Translations under genes and position numbers: made by a program | Shown: positions 22,478 to 33,812 of the stretch, piece after piece | How positions within the stretch are numbered: position 1 is the stretch's first letter | How the letters are laid out: each line of letters begins with the position of its first letter | The notes under the pieces: model-generated | Seen by the model: only the letters and a program-made list of their open reading frames with translations | Database searches by the model: none | Told to the model about the DNA's origin: nothing | Assembly: GCA_009617715.1 (NCBI GenBank) | Contig: VTFK01000018.1 | Location: 558,001-622,000, forward strand | DNA length: 64,000 nt | Direction: 5' to 3' | Origin: Plectrocnemia conspersa | Lineage: Eukaryota > Arthropoda > Insecta > Trichoptera > Polycentropodidae

Positions 22478-23211
22478 GAACGAATAACTCGGTTCAATTT
22501 CAGTATGCGTAGGCGTCCTATGGTTAATACGCATGTCAAGCGCTGCGTCGTGGTCACGTGGTCAAGTTATAATACCACATGCTTATCGGGGACTTCAACA
22601 GACTCTTACTGACATCTTTGAATATTTTAGGACACCAAAAGCGATTAATTATATTTTTGATAGTATATTCTTCTAACATATATCGTTATTATATTTTTTT
22701 TTCATATAAAATTAAATAATTAAAAAATAATTAGTGCTACTTGATTTTGTTAAAAATCGTTTTGAATATCCTAATGTATTTTCCTAGATCGCTTTATATA
22801 AATGTCACACCATAACGAATTCTTATTTAGAATCGATGGCGACAAATTCTAGGATAGTCACAGATGTAGTGTTCGTATTTTGAAGTATAATTTTTATGCC
22901 TTATGGCATTTTGCAAAAGCCGACAAAGATTTTGCTTAAATTTAACATTTACGACCGAAAAGTTTTCACTGATATTGTATTGGTGAGTGCCCACACAAAC
23001 TTTTATAATTATCAGTAGCGTAATTTTAATAATATGACAATTTAAAAATTGCGATTATTTGGCACATTTTTCGATCGCGCGCAAATATGCCGGCTGTTTT
23101 TGACAGAAGCCGCCGTCCGAACGTCATTCACGTCCGGACGGCATATGAAATCTCGGCCGACTTCAGTAGTAACTTCGGTTCGGACAACTTCCAGAGAGTG
23201 TAGTGCAGGCA
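22478..23211 (-). mobile_element. Harbinger-like MITE, copy with one end missing
   Basis: Carries the terminal sequence ACTTCCAGAGAGTGTAGTG then CAGGCA at its right end, followed by TTA. Internally it matches the elements at 39993-40998 and 51309-52420: the AAAAGCCGACAAAGATTTTG block, the CGATCGCGCGCAAATATGCC block and the CCGTCCGGACG-type block. The left part is absent, and similarity begins at the palindromic AACGAATAACTCGG. The copy at 42329-43035 begins at the same place. It has no transposase, so it would have depended on enzyme supplied by another element. Confidence 0.75.
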
Positions 23212-23482
23212 TTACACTTGGTCTAAGCATTTTCATTTTTTCCTAGACTTTTTTTAATAAATAGCTTTATATTTCTCAGTATTGTTATTTTGTTATTAAT
23301 GATTGACCTCCGCGACTTTCCGTTTCGCTTCGTTGGTAATTGGTTATAACTAATTATATTCGGTGCTCGTAAACTAAAAATTGTTTATTAGTCTTTTTAA
23401 TTCAATATTGATTTATATGTACTGTTTTCCAACTTTAAGAGGTTCTTAAACAGGACAGTTTTCATGCTCATTTTAGTATGAA

Positions 23483-23739
23483 AAGGTCAGAATAGAGTAG
23501 TTCATACGGTATTGACTGGTAACCCAGAGGCCGGGGGTTCGAGTCACGCAACAGACTCGTATTTTTATTAATAAAAATTACGCTTCAGCTGCAAAGTTAT
23601 ATATATTGATTATAAATTATAAAGCAAAAAATAATTTTAAACTAATTATATACATAGATGTCACCGATTCCGAGTCTAAAAGTCTGATGGTTTTAATACT
23701 TAATAGTAAGTATTCATTATGTCTGATTGACTTATTCAG
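23483..23739 (+). repeat. tRNA-derived SINE, copy 2
   Basis: Starts AAGGTCAGAATAGAGTAG, contains TAACCCAGAGGCCGGGGG and a good B box GGGTTCGAGTC (23535-23545). An A+T-rich body and the shared tail GATGTCACCGATTC, GTCTGATTGACTTA follow. The head is tRNA-like but cannot form a full tRNA. This is the best-preserved head among the copies here. Confidence 0.7.
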
Positions 23740-23744
23740 TTTCC

Positions 23745-24465
23745 TTAGTATAGATTTACCGCCATTGTAGTAAAAGAAAAAATATTACTAGTCTATTTAT
23801 TTTCAAGAGTATAATGCGCAATCATCAAGTTCTCTTAAATTTCTGATATGTGATCGGTGGAACGCCGTGAGGGGTGAGTCGGTACGTGTAAATACACAGG
23901 GCAGTATTAGTTTATTGTTGCGAACACTTTTGAACCCAAAAAGTTTAGCGATAAACACATTTGAAAACGATTTACCGAAGTTAGATTGTGTTTTTTAAAT
24001 TTTATTTTTTCTCAAATGATTAAAAAAATATTTTCTCTGATTCAGCCCTGTTCTCGGCAATCACTTGAATTATTAGTGTGTTTATATTTGTCAACTGTAG
24101 TTGTTGTAGTAATTGTATTAATCAAAAGCTTATCAGATATCAGTTAAATTCTTAAACTCAAAATAAAATTGAATTAAAAAATAATATGGATGCTTTCTGT
24201 ATTTATTTATAAAAAAAATTATTAATATTAATCCAAAACTAAGTATTAAATCATTGCTCGAATATAATCGTATCTTAGAAAAATATAAATTTATATATGT
24301 ACAATATCTATAAATTTAATAAAATTGATAAATAAATTTAGCCAAGCTTATAACCCAAGTCTAGCTTCCTGCGTATACTCGGATCAAGGTGTTTCGTGTG
24401 TTAATTAATAACCTTTTTTTTCCTTCAATATTTAATAATTGTAATAATCACCAACACAATAAAAG
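23745..24465. other. A+T-rich DNA, nothing recognised
   Basis: No supported gene or repeat. Slightly more complex at 23820-23900. Confidence 0.45.
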
Positions 24466-24469
24466 AGCG

Positions 24470-24600
24470 GTATAGTCAATGACTAATACCTGTAAAACCT
24501 GGACTTAATTTTAAAAATGATCTAATTACAATTCCGACCGATCATCACAGATATGGTTTTCCTAGATTTTTTAATCTTACAATCTTTAAAACATGAATTC
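24470..24600 (+). repeat. SINE copy, diverged
   Basis: Shares CCGATCATCACAGATATGG, TTTTCCTAGATTTT and AATCTTACAATC with the copy at 31300-31580. The B-box region (CTGGACTTAA) is decayed. Confidence 0.5.
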
Positions 24601-24889
24601 ATATATATAATTTAGCCATAAAAACATAAAAATAATAAAATGTCTATAAGGATTAATTGCATAACATTTTTAACATTTTCTTATTGTCATTATATTTTTA
24701 ATAAAATAACCAACGTTAATGTAATACTAAATATAGGAAGGTCTGTTCTTATGAAAATAATCACTACAGAAAAAAGGCAATGATATATTTACATATATGT
24801 AATAGGTTGTATTTTTACCTGTTATGTTATTACATACGTTTTAAAATACGCATTCGTGTCATTAAAGTATGTATATATAATACGCAGTT

Positions 24890-25280
24890 TTAATGCGCCA
24901 AATTGCCATTGCCTTCGTTAACGTTAAATTCTCTAATCGGTATTTTTTTTAAAAAGCTCCGAAATCGCCCTTAATCCTAGCATTGGTCGATAAATAACAG
25001 TAATTGGTATACATTAGCATGATGTTGAGACTTTGGAAGCGGTGTTGCGCCGTAACGATGATTAAATGTCTTAGATTAGATCTAAATTACCATCTCTGAC
25101 GGCAATATCCACTTTCGTTTTCCTCGGCCCAATATTTGTGCATGGTAAAGCTAAGCACTTGATGGATGCGATTACCTTACCGATTGTGACGTTTTTATAT
25201 ACATAATCGCAGGTGGGAAAAGTTTTCTTCGAGAAAAATATACCCTCCGATATGCCGGTTGCGTTTCAGCCATTTTCTCA
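24890..25280. promoter_or_regulatory. Candidate regulatory element
   Basis: Complex, GC-richer sequence inside A+T-rich DNA and not repeated in the window. Motif-like words include ACAGTAATTGG (homeodomain core TAATTG), CCATTGCC and TGGATGCGATTACC. No coding frame. Inferred only. Confidence 0.25.
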
Positions 25281-26160
25281 GCTGGAAATCATTTAAAAAA
25301 CATTAGATATGAATGTTTGTATGTAGTACATATTAATATCTAGAGTAAATTAAGATAAGCTATGGATTTTTTTACTCATAATGAACAAACGACGTTCATA
25401 CGTCAATCACAAGATAAACTAGTGGTATTAAACATGTTTGGTAAAGGAAAATAAATAAAATGTAGGTATAGGTGTATTTTATTTAAAAAAAATTACATTT
25501 TACAGAAAGTGGTATGTAAAATTATTCTTGTCTTTAATTTCTGGTACAAACCATTTTTTTAATATTTTTTTATATTGCCTTTCCTTCCGAATATGTACAT
25601 ACATGTATTGTACATATTATATTTATTTCACAATTCAGCAGGGTGCAAAATATGCGTTAGAGACATCTGTTAATGTTTTCTGAAACTAAATAAATTTATT
25701 TTAAAATATACAATGTATATCTTTAAAATGTATGGTCTATTTAACTGTATATTTTATTTTTATTAGAACAGTGTTTATAATATTATTATAAAAATATAAA
25801 AAAATATATTTTAATTATTCTTGTATCTAAAATAATATAATATAATAAAGTAAAAATTATTTTTTAACATATTATCTATTTTGTGAACCATAAATTTTAA
25901 AAAATATTTATTTCATCTCCCAGCTGTTTAGTAGTTACTGAAAAAATAGTTTAATAAACTGTTATAATATTTATACCATACGCCAACAGATGTCAGAAGT
26001 TGCTAGTTAAATTATTAAATTTAGTTTCAATCACATCCATATATAAATTATAATTTATATTATCTATTTATATTTTCGTCACGCAATTATTAACGTTTAT
26101 TTATAGTATATTTATTCGTCATCTTCACCTGTGTTTTTTTCATTGCGCTCGTGGCATTTA
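25281..26160. other. A+T-rich DNA, nothing recognised
   Basis: Extremely A+T-rich with poly-A/T runs and no feature that can be supported. Confidence 0.5.
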
Positions 26161-26164
26161 AGTA

Positions 26165-27713
26165 TAATTTGGTTTGAAAATAGTTTGATCAGCACTCTTA
26201 TATTAGAAGTCCACAAAAAATTCAGTAAGGATAGCTATTATATTTTTTAAATATAGTGTAATATTGAAATGCAGATAAAATGTGGAGCAATATGTGAGAT
26301 GCAATTTCTATCTGTACATATTCTTCCGCTTATTTTCCCCTGGGAAATGAGTTGGCTTAGTTTGTATTTTCGACTTGAGCTAATGAAAGTTCTAAAACTA
26401 TAATAAGTTTTAGAACTTTCGTTAGGTTTGGGTTTGAACAGAAAATGGATGTTTCGCAACTGTCAAATTGTGGTTCAGAGACTATCAGTTAAATTATATT
26501 TTCGCTAGTAGAAATATATATTTACTGATGAAAATGTATTTGGACTTTACTAGTGATAATATAACTACCAAAAATACACATTCACTGTAACATTTATACT
26601 TCGGATGTAAATAAATAAAGATAAGTTTGTAAATATATACTCTCGTATCAGAAGTCTATATATCGGTAAGGATAACTAGCATATTTTTACAACATAGTGT
26701 AGTATAAAAGAGCAGACAATCTATGCGAGATTTGGTTTGGTTTGGTTTGAGTTAGGTTTTGGTTTGAACAGCAAAATTAACGTTTCGAAATTGTCAAATT
26801 GTGTTTCAGCGACATTTTAGAACAGCGTATAATTTCACTTGCGCCTAACAGCTAAATTATATTTTCGCTAATAGAAATATATATCCACTGGTGAAAATGT
26901 ATTTGGACTTTACTAGTGAAAATAAAATTTCACTGAAAAATACATCGCGTTACTATTTATACATCGGGTGTAAATAAATAAGTACGTACATTTATATATG
27001 ACTACGTATAAATCATATAAATTTACTAGCACCAGCCAGATAAATTGTATTTTTACTGGTGAAAATGTATTCCGATATGATTTCACTGAAATGACATATT
27101 TTTATAATTATTTTCGGAATAGATTCGAAATTCGTTTTCTAATGTTTCTTTGAGAGAAAACCGGAGAATTTCTGATTTGGAATTAAGGACGTCATTTCTG
27201 CTTTTTCCAGGGAGAGGAGTGCAAAAGTCGTTTTCTTTAATATTTTGATTTAATTAAAATTCATAGTATATCATTAAATGACATGGATTTTTCTGGCTAA
27301 ATTCAAGGAGGGATAAGTGCTTCTACTTATCCCCCACACAAATGGCGTCCCTGATTTTGGACCCCATTATAAATGTGCTGCAGCTGCTGTATATTTTACA
27401 CCACGATTTTTTTTTAAGAAATGATCCTTCATTTGATTCGAAAGGATGATATATAGAAAGAGTCAATTTAAAATACTTGATTAAAAATATTGGTCTGAAG
27501 ATATTAATGTTTAGTTGACACTTGAGAAATGGAATTTAGGAACATGTCAATTAGACTACCATAAACGAAAGAGAAATTTATTTTTTATGCGCTTCGTGGC
27601 ATAGGAAAACCATATTTAAATTTCATTTAAATGATATTTGAATACATTTTTTTATTCAAAAACTTGATAAAAAGTGAGCTCCGGCATATTTTTTGTTTAA
27701 ATAAAAACCCTGG
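26165..27713 (-). repeat. Repeat family B, long copy sharing blocks with family A
   Basis: On the minus strand the outer end is CAGGGTTTTTATTTAAAC at 27713, a hAT-like start. The sequence matches 5674-6528 and then, from about 27130 downward, the reverse of the middle of family A (compare 46280-46930). It includes a perfect 14-bp hairpin (AAAGTTCTAAAACT, 26386-26399, with 26406-26419) that recurs in degraded form at 46685-46715 and 53487-53515. A segment is duplicated inside: 26500-26600 resembles 26860-26960, both with ATGTATTTGGACTTTACTAG. No intact protein is visible. Confidence 0.6.
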
Positions 27714-27995
27714 TAGTGAGTATGTTTCACACTAAACATATTGGAGTTCTTAAATGATTCGTAAATAAATTTAATTGAGAAACGCTACTATAGATAACAC
27801 TAGTATTTAAGTACAATTTAGCATAAAATAAATGTATTATATTTCAATTTCAATTTTTGACATCTAGCGTTCAGTAAAAAAATTATTACCAATAATTAGA
27901 ATATTTATGTTATATTCTCATAGATGACAGTCTTTGAATACTATCTATTTATAAAATATTTTTAATATAGCAAAACTTTGAACCAATAATAAATC
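27714..27995. other. A+T-rich DNA between a repeat and a CpG-rich island
   Basis: No feature recognised. Confidence 0.4.
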
Positions 27996-28004
27996 AAAAT
28001 TCTT

Positions 28005-28330
28005 TTTGCACCCCATCGACAGATGTTCGCAAAAGGCGAAACTAATCGACCCCTCGTATCCTGTCTGGGACACGCATGCGTCGAGTTCGTTTTGTTTATA
28101 TTCGTCGGGAAGCGCTCCCGTCGCGAGCGACACATCCTCGACGCTAGAATACAACTGCATCGTCGTCTCGCTTCCAAAACGCCAACGATCTCATCTCCGC
28201 AATTCTTGACGCGTCGCGCGTACCCGGAAGCGTAAAAGTGCAAAATAAAATGCAACAACCGCGCACCGCCCCGAAATCAACATTGTGATCTCAACACGGC
28301 ATCGTGGAGTCGCGAAAACGAAGGTAGGGG
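28005..28330. promoter_or_regulatory. CpG-rich island, candidate promoter or first exon
   Basis: The densest CpG island in the window (many CGTCG, CGCGTCGCGCG and TCGCGAGCG words) with very A+T-rich flanks. Frames on both strands are open through composition, and none is recognisable. A splice-donor-like AAG|GTAGGG lies at 28321-28329 on the plus strand, which could end a non-coding exon. In invertebrates CpG-rich islands are not a reliable promoter mark, so this is tentative. Confidence 0.25.
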
Positions 28331-29870
28331 ATGAACATACAAAAATTTCATTATCGTGTATTTTAAGCGTTGTTTTCACGAAACGTCAATACTCGCCTTT
28401 TGAAAATAATTTGCGAAAATTTAGCACAAGGGTAGGTCAGGAGGCGGCGTCTCCATTTTTATTCGATTCTAGCGTTTCAGTTAGACAAAACGATGTTTCA
28501 TATATACATATGTAATTTATATATGCAACAATAATATCTAATTTGTTAAATAATAGCTGTTGAATCGTTTTGAGGTTATGCAAAATATGTAGAGCTATAG
28601 AGGGATGCAGTTGCATTCGAACGAAATGGGTCATTCGAACGATCGAAAAGGGTCGCTTCATCCCTTGCACCTGGTTCCTACGAATTCCACTAGAGATATC
28701 AATCTACTGCATAGTTATATAATAATATTATATTATATTTTAAAATATCTATCTGTAACTAAAATTTATTATAAAAAAATATCGAACAAATATTAAATTG
28801 AACATATATTGTGTCCATCCCACTCCATTTCGTATATGATTAACAAATCTGGTGTGTGAAATAAAATATATCACATTTTGAAATGCGACAAATCTATTTT
28901 ATGGCAAAAAATGTTCTATTTTTAGATCTACATATATATGTATAGTGATTTTTGATTACTAAAGCTTTTATTGATATTGGAAATGGGTTTCTATTTCAGG
29001 TGTATTCATTATATTATTTTAGGATATTTATTACGTTGACAGTCGTTGAATAGATCTGTTATGTTATAAAATTTTAGCTCGATTAGAAAAACAAATATAA
29101 TGTAATTTTTATAACATTAATAAAAACAATATTTATTGAAATTTATTTTGAATTATTATATACATACACGAAAATATTTTTTAGGTATACAATTACATCA
29201 TAAGATTGACAATTCTTAATGTGAAGGTTAAACAATTTTATTTTGTATGATATGCGCGAAGTATATTAAAACGTTATTTATTACTATTAATGACCTCTCT
29301 TTTTGCTGTTAAATTGTTTACGTATTAAATTGATTTTCATAATAAAATATCTGTGGTTGTTTTAACTGCATTTTGCACCATTAATGAGTTATTTATTACC
29401 TGTGAACATCCGGCTATTCCGCACGTGACAAGTGCAGGTGTATCGATCTTTTAAATTGCTTCAAAGTTCAACTTGATTAATCAATCATTTGTATATCATC
29501 CGAGATCATGAGATTGGATACATTATATTAGAATGCTAGGATTAGGAAACATTTTTTGAACTCTGAACCAATACGGATGTATGAAAAAATATATTTTATC
29601 TGAAAGACTTAGTGATTAAATATCATTCTAAAAACAGCTCTTATGTATCCAATTATATTTATATGAACACAAAAATCCGCATCTAACGCATTAAGTTATC
29701 TACGAGTGAAGTAATGCATATTTTAATCTTTGAATTAATTACTTCCCAACTGTAATATGTTTCTGAAATGTGTATGAATGTAGAGTAATGTAAAATATTT
29801 ATTTTATAATGCAATAAATTTATCAAGATGTTATTGAATAATACGCTTCCTTTTCTTTTCTTGATAATGT
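28331..29870. other. Mostly A+T-rich DNA, nothing firmly recognised
   Basis: 28430-28690 is slightly more complex (short open frames, a GAACGATCG word), and the rest is A+T-rich. No gene or repeat could be supported. Confidence 0.4.
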
Positions 29871-29874
29871 TTTA

Positions 29875-30110
29875 AATAGCGTAGTCCGTAAAGTCGAGAC
29901 TATTAACCCAGAGGCTACAGGTTCTGTTACATGCAGCAGACTCAAATTTTTATTTATAAAAATGCGCGTCTTTTTAAAACCGACCCTAGCTGAATAGTGA
30001 CATTGATTGTAAATTAAAATTTACATTAATGTAAATTAAAATTTACATTTATAATTTATTATATAGATATGGCCAACTCCCAGACTCAATACTTACTTAT
30101 AGGTATTCTT
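29875..30110 (+). repeat. tRNA-derived SINE, copy 3
   Basis: Aligns with copies at 4225-4460 and 23483-23739: AATAGCGTAG, TTAACCCAGAGGCTACAGG, GCAGCAGACTC, and an A+T-rich body. The body includes a direct duplication of the palindrome GTAAATTAAAATTTAC (30009 and 30031). The B box is degraded (GGTTCTGTTAC). Confidence 0.6.
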
Positions 30111-30610
30111 TGTATCCATGAAAAAATATTAGCTTTTTATTTTTTTTTATTATGTATGTTATTTATATTTTATAGAAATAATTGTTAAATCAGTCGTTTA
30201 TAAATTTTAAAGAAAACGGTAGATACATAATAATGTAAAAGAAATATCTTATTAACCAAGTTTTCATATGACAAAGATATAAAATAATGTTCCATTAACT
30301 ATTTATATCCTTGTAGATATCAAAGTTTTAGGAAAATATTTAATTAGCTAAAGTGGTTTCTTATTAAGGTCCATAAAATCATTTATAAAATATCGAAAAC
30401 AGCTTGAATTCGGAAAGTCTATTATTTTTTATCCCTTAAATATTAAATTAAGTGCATCAGTGACAATGGATGGCTTTCACTTCTTTCAATTTAAAAATAT
30501 ATAAAACCATTTTGTCATTGTTATAAACAAAAACTTTTTTTTATTACTTATATGATATTCTATATTTTTATGCTATATATGCAAAATCTATGTAATTCGA
30601 TATTCATCCA
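30111..30610. other. A+T-rich DNA, nothing recognised
   Basis: No feature could be supported. Confidence 0.45.
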
Positions 30611-30611
30611 T

Positions 30612-30775
30612 GAGAGTGGGCAAAGCTAGGAAAACATCTGTGCTGATCGATCTATTAAAAATATAATTATAATAATCATTAGTAAATTGAAAAACATTAA
30701 AGTTCATATGGAATTTGAACCCAGGTATTTAATGTATTAATCATCGATATACACAACTGGTGTTTTAATAGCAGT
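30612..30775 (-). repeat. SINE copy, reversed
   Basis: On the minus strand CTGGGTTCAAATTCCATATG (B-box-like) is followed by an A+T-rich body and ATCGATCAGCACAGATGTTT, TTCCTAGCTTTGCCC. This matches the layout of 31300-31580 and 39862-39989. Confidence 0.5.
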
Positions 30776-31295
30776 TTGACCTTTAACCCTTTGAGTAGTG
30801 AGTTAATTTATAAAAATTTGTTAATTTGTTAGTATTTTTCTTTTCGTTATTTATTTATTATTATTTTATGTTGCATTTATATAATAAATTATGGAAAACA
30901 TTTTTTTATTAGTATGTTTTAATAATTTATTTTAACACTTTTCTAGTACATATAATTTTCGTTAATTTATTTTACATATTTATTATATATTATTCGGCTT
31001 TTGAGATTTTTTAAATCAATACAGAAGCTTTCAATATTTTTATAAAAATAATACAAAATATTTTTTGTTAAGTTAATTCATTTCGTACTCTTGAATTATT
31101 TTCTATAGAAATCATTCAAACAATTTTTTTTTTATTTATTATTTCTTCAGTTATATATATGTAAATATTTAACTATCTGGGTACCTAAAAACAGTGAAAT
31201 ATCGACCGCCGTACATGTACGGCGATATTCTTCAAAGAAAAACCTTGCACTTCACGCCATTTTAAATACACACTGCAAGTATATCGTTGCTGAAA
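30776..31295. other. A+T-rich DNA, nothing recognised
   Basis: Low complexity. A short inverted word at about 31203-31226 (GACCGCCGTACATGTACGGC contains the palindrome GCCGTACATGTACGGC) is the only notable point. Confidence 0.4.
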
Positions 31296-31299
31296 CTTA

Positions 31300-31580
31300 T
31301 TCCTTGTAAAGTCGGTGACTAATACATTAAAGATCTGGGCTTGAATCTAATATGAACTATAGTGTTCGATCGGATTTAGTGACTATTAAATAATCATTAT
31401 ACCGATACATCACAGATTAGGTTTTTCTAGATTTTCCTAGTCTCACTTATGAATAAGAAAAATAAAATTGAGTTAGATCGTGCATAGTTACATACATAGA
31501 TAGTAAGCTGTAATAATAATTTAATATTTATAAAATTTACATCACTGATTCGCTGACCTTAGTCAGTGTTTATCTCGTTG
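31300..31580 (+). repeat. SINE copy with shared 3' tail
   Basis: Contains GGGCTTGAATCTAATATG at the B-box position, CCGATACATCACAGATTAGG, TTTTCTAGATTTTCC and a tail ACATCACTGATTCGCTGACC. That tail resembles the one of the other SINE set (GATGTCACCGATTCCGAG), suggesting both sets share a 3' domain. Confidence 0.5.
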
Positions 31581-31860
31581 TAACGCATTGGGTTAAATGT
31601 CCGATTTACAAAAAGTAAATTAATAAATAGCAGCGCTATCTATATTTATAAAATACAACATTAAGATTAGTATTTTTTATATTCGACGATACTTATACGA
31701 ATAAAAATATATTGTGTATTGAAGATCGGAAATAATCATTATTATTATCATCAAAGATTAGATTTTGCTAGTGTTTATCCCGTTGTAACGCATTGGGTTA
31801 ATGTCAGATTTAAAAAAAAATAGACAGCAGCGTTTAACCGATACATTACCATTCAACCGC
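31556..31860 (+). repeat. Local direct duplication
   Basis: The words GTTGTAACGCATTGGGTTAA at 31578-31597 and 31782-31801 are identical, and their flanks (GTGTTTATCyCG before, ATGTCnGATTTA after) also match. The offset is about 204 bp. The first unit overlaps the SINE tail above. Confidence 0.7.
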
Positions 31861-32280
31861 TTATATTTTTGTATATATATTATTTTATAATATACTGTAT
31901 ATATTTATAAAATACAATATATTATAAAATACAACATATATGTTATCATTATTTATAGTCGACTGTATTTTATAAAATATAGTAATGTATTTTTATGAAA
32001 AATACTATATTGTATATAGAATACCCTCGGTTTATTTATACTACTTTTATGTACTCTTCATTGATTTTTCAATATGTAGTAGTGTTTTTATAAGCAGGAA
32101 GCCCAAAAAATACGTATATGTCTAATAATAATAAATTTTCATTTTATAAGCATTTATTAAATATACAGAAAAATTTCGGTGAATGCCGATATTTTTTTTT
32201 CTATCAAGTTAACATTTAAAATTGCGTTGCAATTTTTTTTAGGCCACTCTGTAATATATATATAAAAATAATAACATTAA
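31861..32280. repeat. A+T-rich tract with repeated TATAAAATACAA words
   Basis: The motif TTATAAAATACAAyAT recurs at about 31649, 31900, 31922 and 31970 with diverged spacers, a simple degenerate repeat. Nothing else is recognised. Confidence 0.4.
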
Positions 32281-32284
32281 GCTC

Positions 32285-32530
32285 ACTACGTGTGTCGGAA
32301 TTCGCACATTACTGCGTCAACAATAGTTGCGAACGAAGGTTCGCTGCCGTTATGATATTTAGATTAAGTGGAAAATGATTTTCCGGGTCGTTCCACCTGA
32401 CAATTTTCCGACAACAATTTTCTTGGTCCCGTCGAAAATGGCACACAGGTCGTTAACGGCCATTGTCGGGCGTTTTACGAAGCGAAATTAAATGTTTGCA
32501 TTAGGTCCTCAAATGTTAATTTGGACCGAG
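32285..32530. promoter_or_regulatory. Candidate regulatory element
   Basis: GC-richer, CpG-containing island with words GGCCATTGTCGGG (SOX-like ATTGTC), GGTCGTTAACGGCC (near-palindromic) and AATTTTCCGACAACAATTTT. No frame is convincing. A regulatory role is inferred from composition. Confidence 0.3.
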
Positions 32531-32847
32531 TTAAATATGAAATACACGTCCAATATTGTTACACGTTAAATAAACATGTAACATTTTAGTTAATATTAAA
32601 AAAATCAATCACAATAGACTAATTATATTATTTGTCTTCTCGTTCATTAACTTTTTCTTCGCATTTTCTAATGAGTAGTACATTCTTAAATATTTAAGAT
32701 GTAAACAAGAAGATTTTTTTTTGATTGGAGTGCTTTATATAAAAAAATACTTACAGATTATGAATAAATTTATAAATATTCTTGGTTTACATGTATACTA
32801 CCTTTATATGTACATATACGTTTCATTGATTTTTTAATATATACAAT
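32531..32847. other. A+T-rich DNA, nothing recognised
   Basis: No feature supported. Confidence 0.4.
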
Positions 32848-33574
32848 CAGGGTCTTTCAAAGAGACCCGGGGCCTTTTACAAAAAAAAAAACTTGGGCAA
32901 GACAATAAAATCATTAGTTTAATAAATATATTAATTCAACTATAACATTTAATTATTTCACAGAAGCTTTGCACGCTTTTAGATTAACAAATTCGGTATT
33001 GTTTCAGAATAGTAATATTTCAGTCGCTACTGACTCATTGTGGATCAAAGAATGTTTTTGATTTTATTCAGAACACTAAATGATCTCTTACCTTCTGCTT
33101 CACTCACAGACAAAGCTATAAAATTAAGCACAATCGCCATGTTAGGTAATATGTTTAGGAATACCATGTCAATAATTTTCTTCTTAACTTCCTCAATGAT
33201 CGCGTTTTGAAAAGACGAACAGCAAATAGAAACATGCTCAGCTAATATTAGATCATATTTATTTATCAGTGCAACTAATCCAAGAACTGCTATGTTGACT
33301 TCCAATGTGCATCAGATCTAAAAAACACTAGCCCTTTTTCAGAAAAAAATATTATACCAAGATAGCGCTCCAGCAGCTGTTCTGGTCTTTAGTTTCATTT
33401 GGAATCAGATTTTCTATTCCTATCAGCTGAAGATTTTTTTATAAATGTGTAAGAGAACTTTCGTGATATCGTACAAATAATTTTAATTGAATTTCATATG
33501 GGATCTATTTTTTTAAAAAACATATTGATTTACAAAGATGAGGCCCAGGGCCTCATCACCTCTGATATTCCCTG
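32848..33574 (-). mobile_element. Internally deleted hAT transposon
   Basis: The left end CAGGGTCTTTCAAAGAG and the right end (reverse complement CAGGGAATATCAGAGG) are hAT-type terminal inverted repeats. The 8-bp flanks TATACAAT and GGTACTAT agree at only 5 of 8 positions, a weak or eroded target duplication. Near the right end is the palindrome GATGAGGCCCAGGGCCTCATC-like sequence at 33536-33556. The interior encodes a fused remnant of the transposase on the minus strand (separate entry). It is non-autonomous: most of the catalytic core is gone. Confidence 0.7.
32966..33305 (-). pseudogene. hAT transposase remnant: N-terminal part fused to C-terminal dimerisation region
   Basis: The frame 33305 to 33045 gives 86 residues. 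Residues about 10-40 (with KYDLILAEHV and QNAIIEEVKKKIIDMV) resemble the segment before the catalytic core in ZMYM/zinc-finger-type hAT transposases. Residues about 50-86 (NILPNMAIVLNFIALSVSEA then GKRSFSVLNKIKN) match the C-terminal hAT dimerisation region, canonically with SAERSFSKLKLIKN. The catalytic middle is absent, so the two ends were joined by an internal deletion. Past the stop at 33045 the same frame continues STMSQ after a TGA in the place of a usual arginine (one base from CGA), then hits a TAG. It is a dead gene. Confidence 0.75.
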
Positions 33575-33739
33575 GGTACTATTTTAGTTACTATACATCG
33601 AATCTAAAACAATAATAGATGTATGTATGTATGTAAACGCTCGCGTACAGTTTATCGGCTTTAAAAGCTGGTCTAATAATAAATGACACAAAGCTTTTAA
33701 GTTGTGTGAATCATTAGTTGACCCATTTAGATGTATTGC

Positions 33740-33797
33740 CAGACCTGCCAAGAGGGGATAAATTCAATGGGGCTCAATTCTGGAAAAAATCATAGCA
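33740..33797 (+). repeat. Repeat family A, 5' fragment
   Basis: CAGACCTGCCAAGAGGGG and TTCTGGAAAAAATCATAGCA match the start of family A (compare 1657-1735). The match stops at about 33797, just before the MITE at 33813. Confidence 0.6.
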
Positions 33798-33812
33798 ACA
33801 CGTTAACTCTAA

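Noticed and set aside
23483..23560. A third tRNA gene
   Set aside because: A B box is present, but no acceptor stem or anticodon arm closes; it is the head of a SINE found in several copies.
30783..30810. Second copy of the TTAA-flanked MITE (TTAACCCTTTGAG)
   Set aside because: Only the first 10 bases agree with the end at 57780, and no right end was found.
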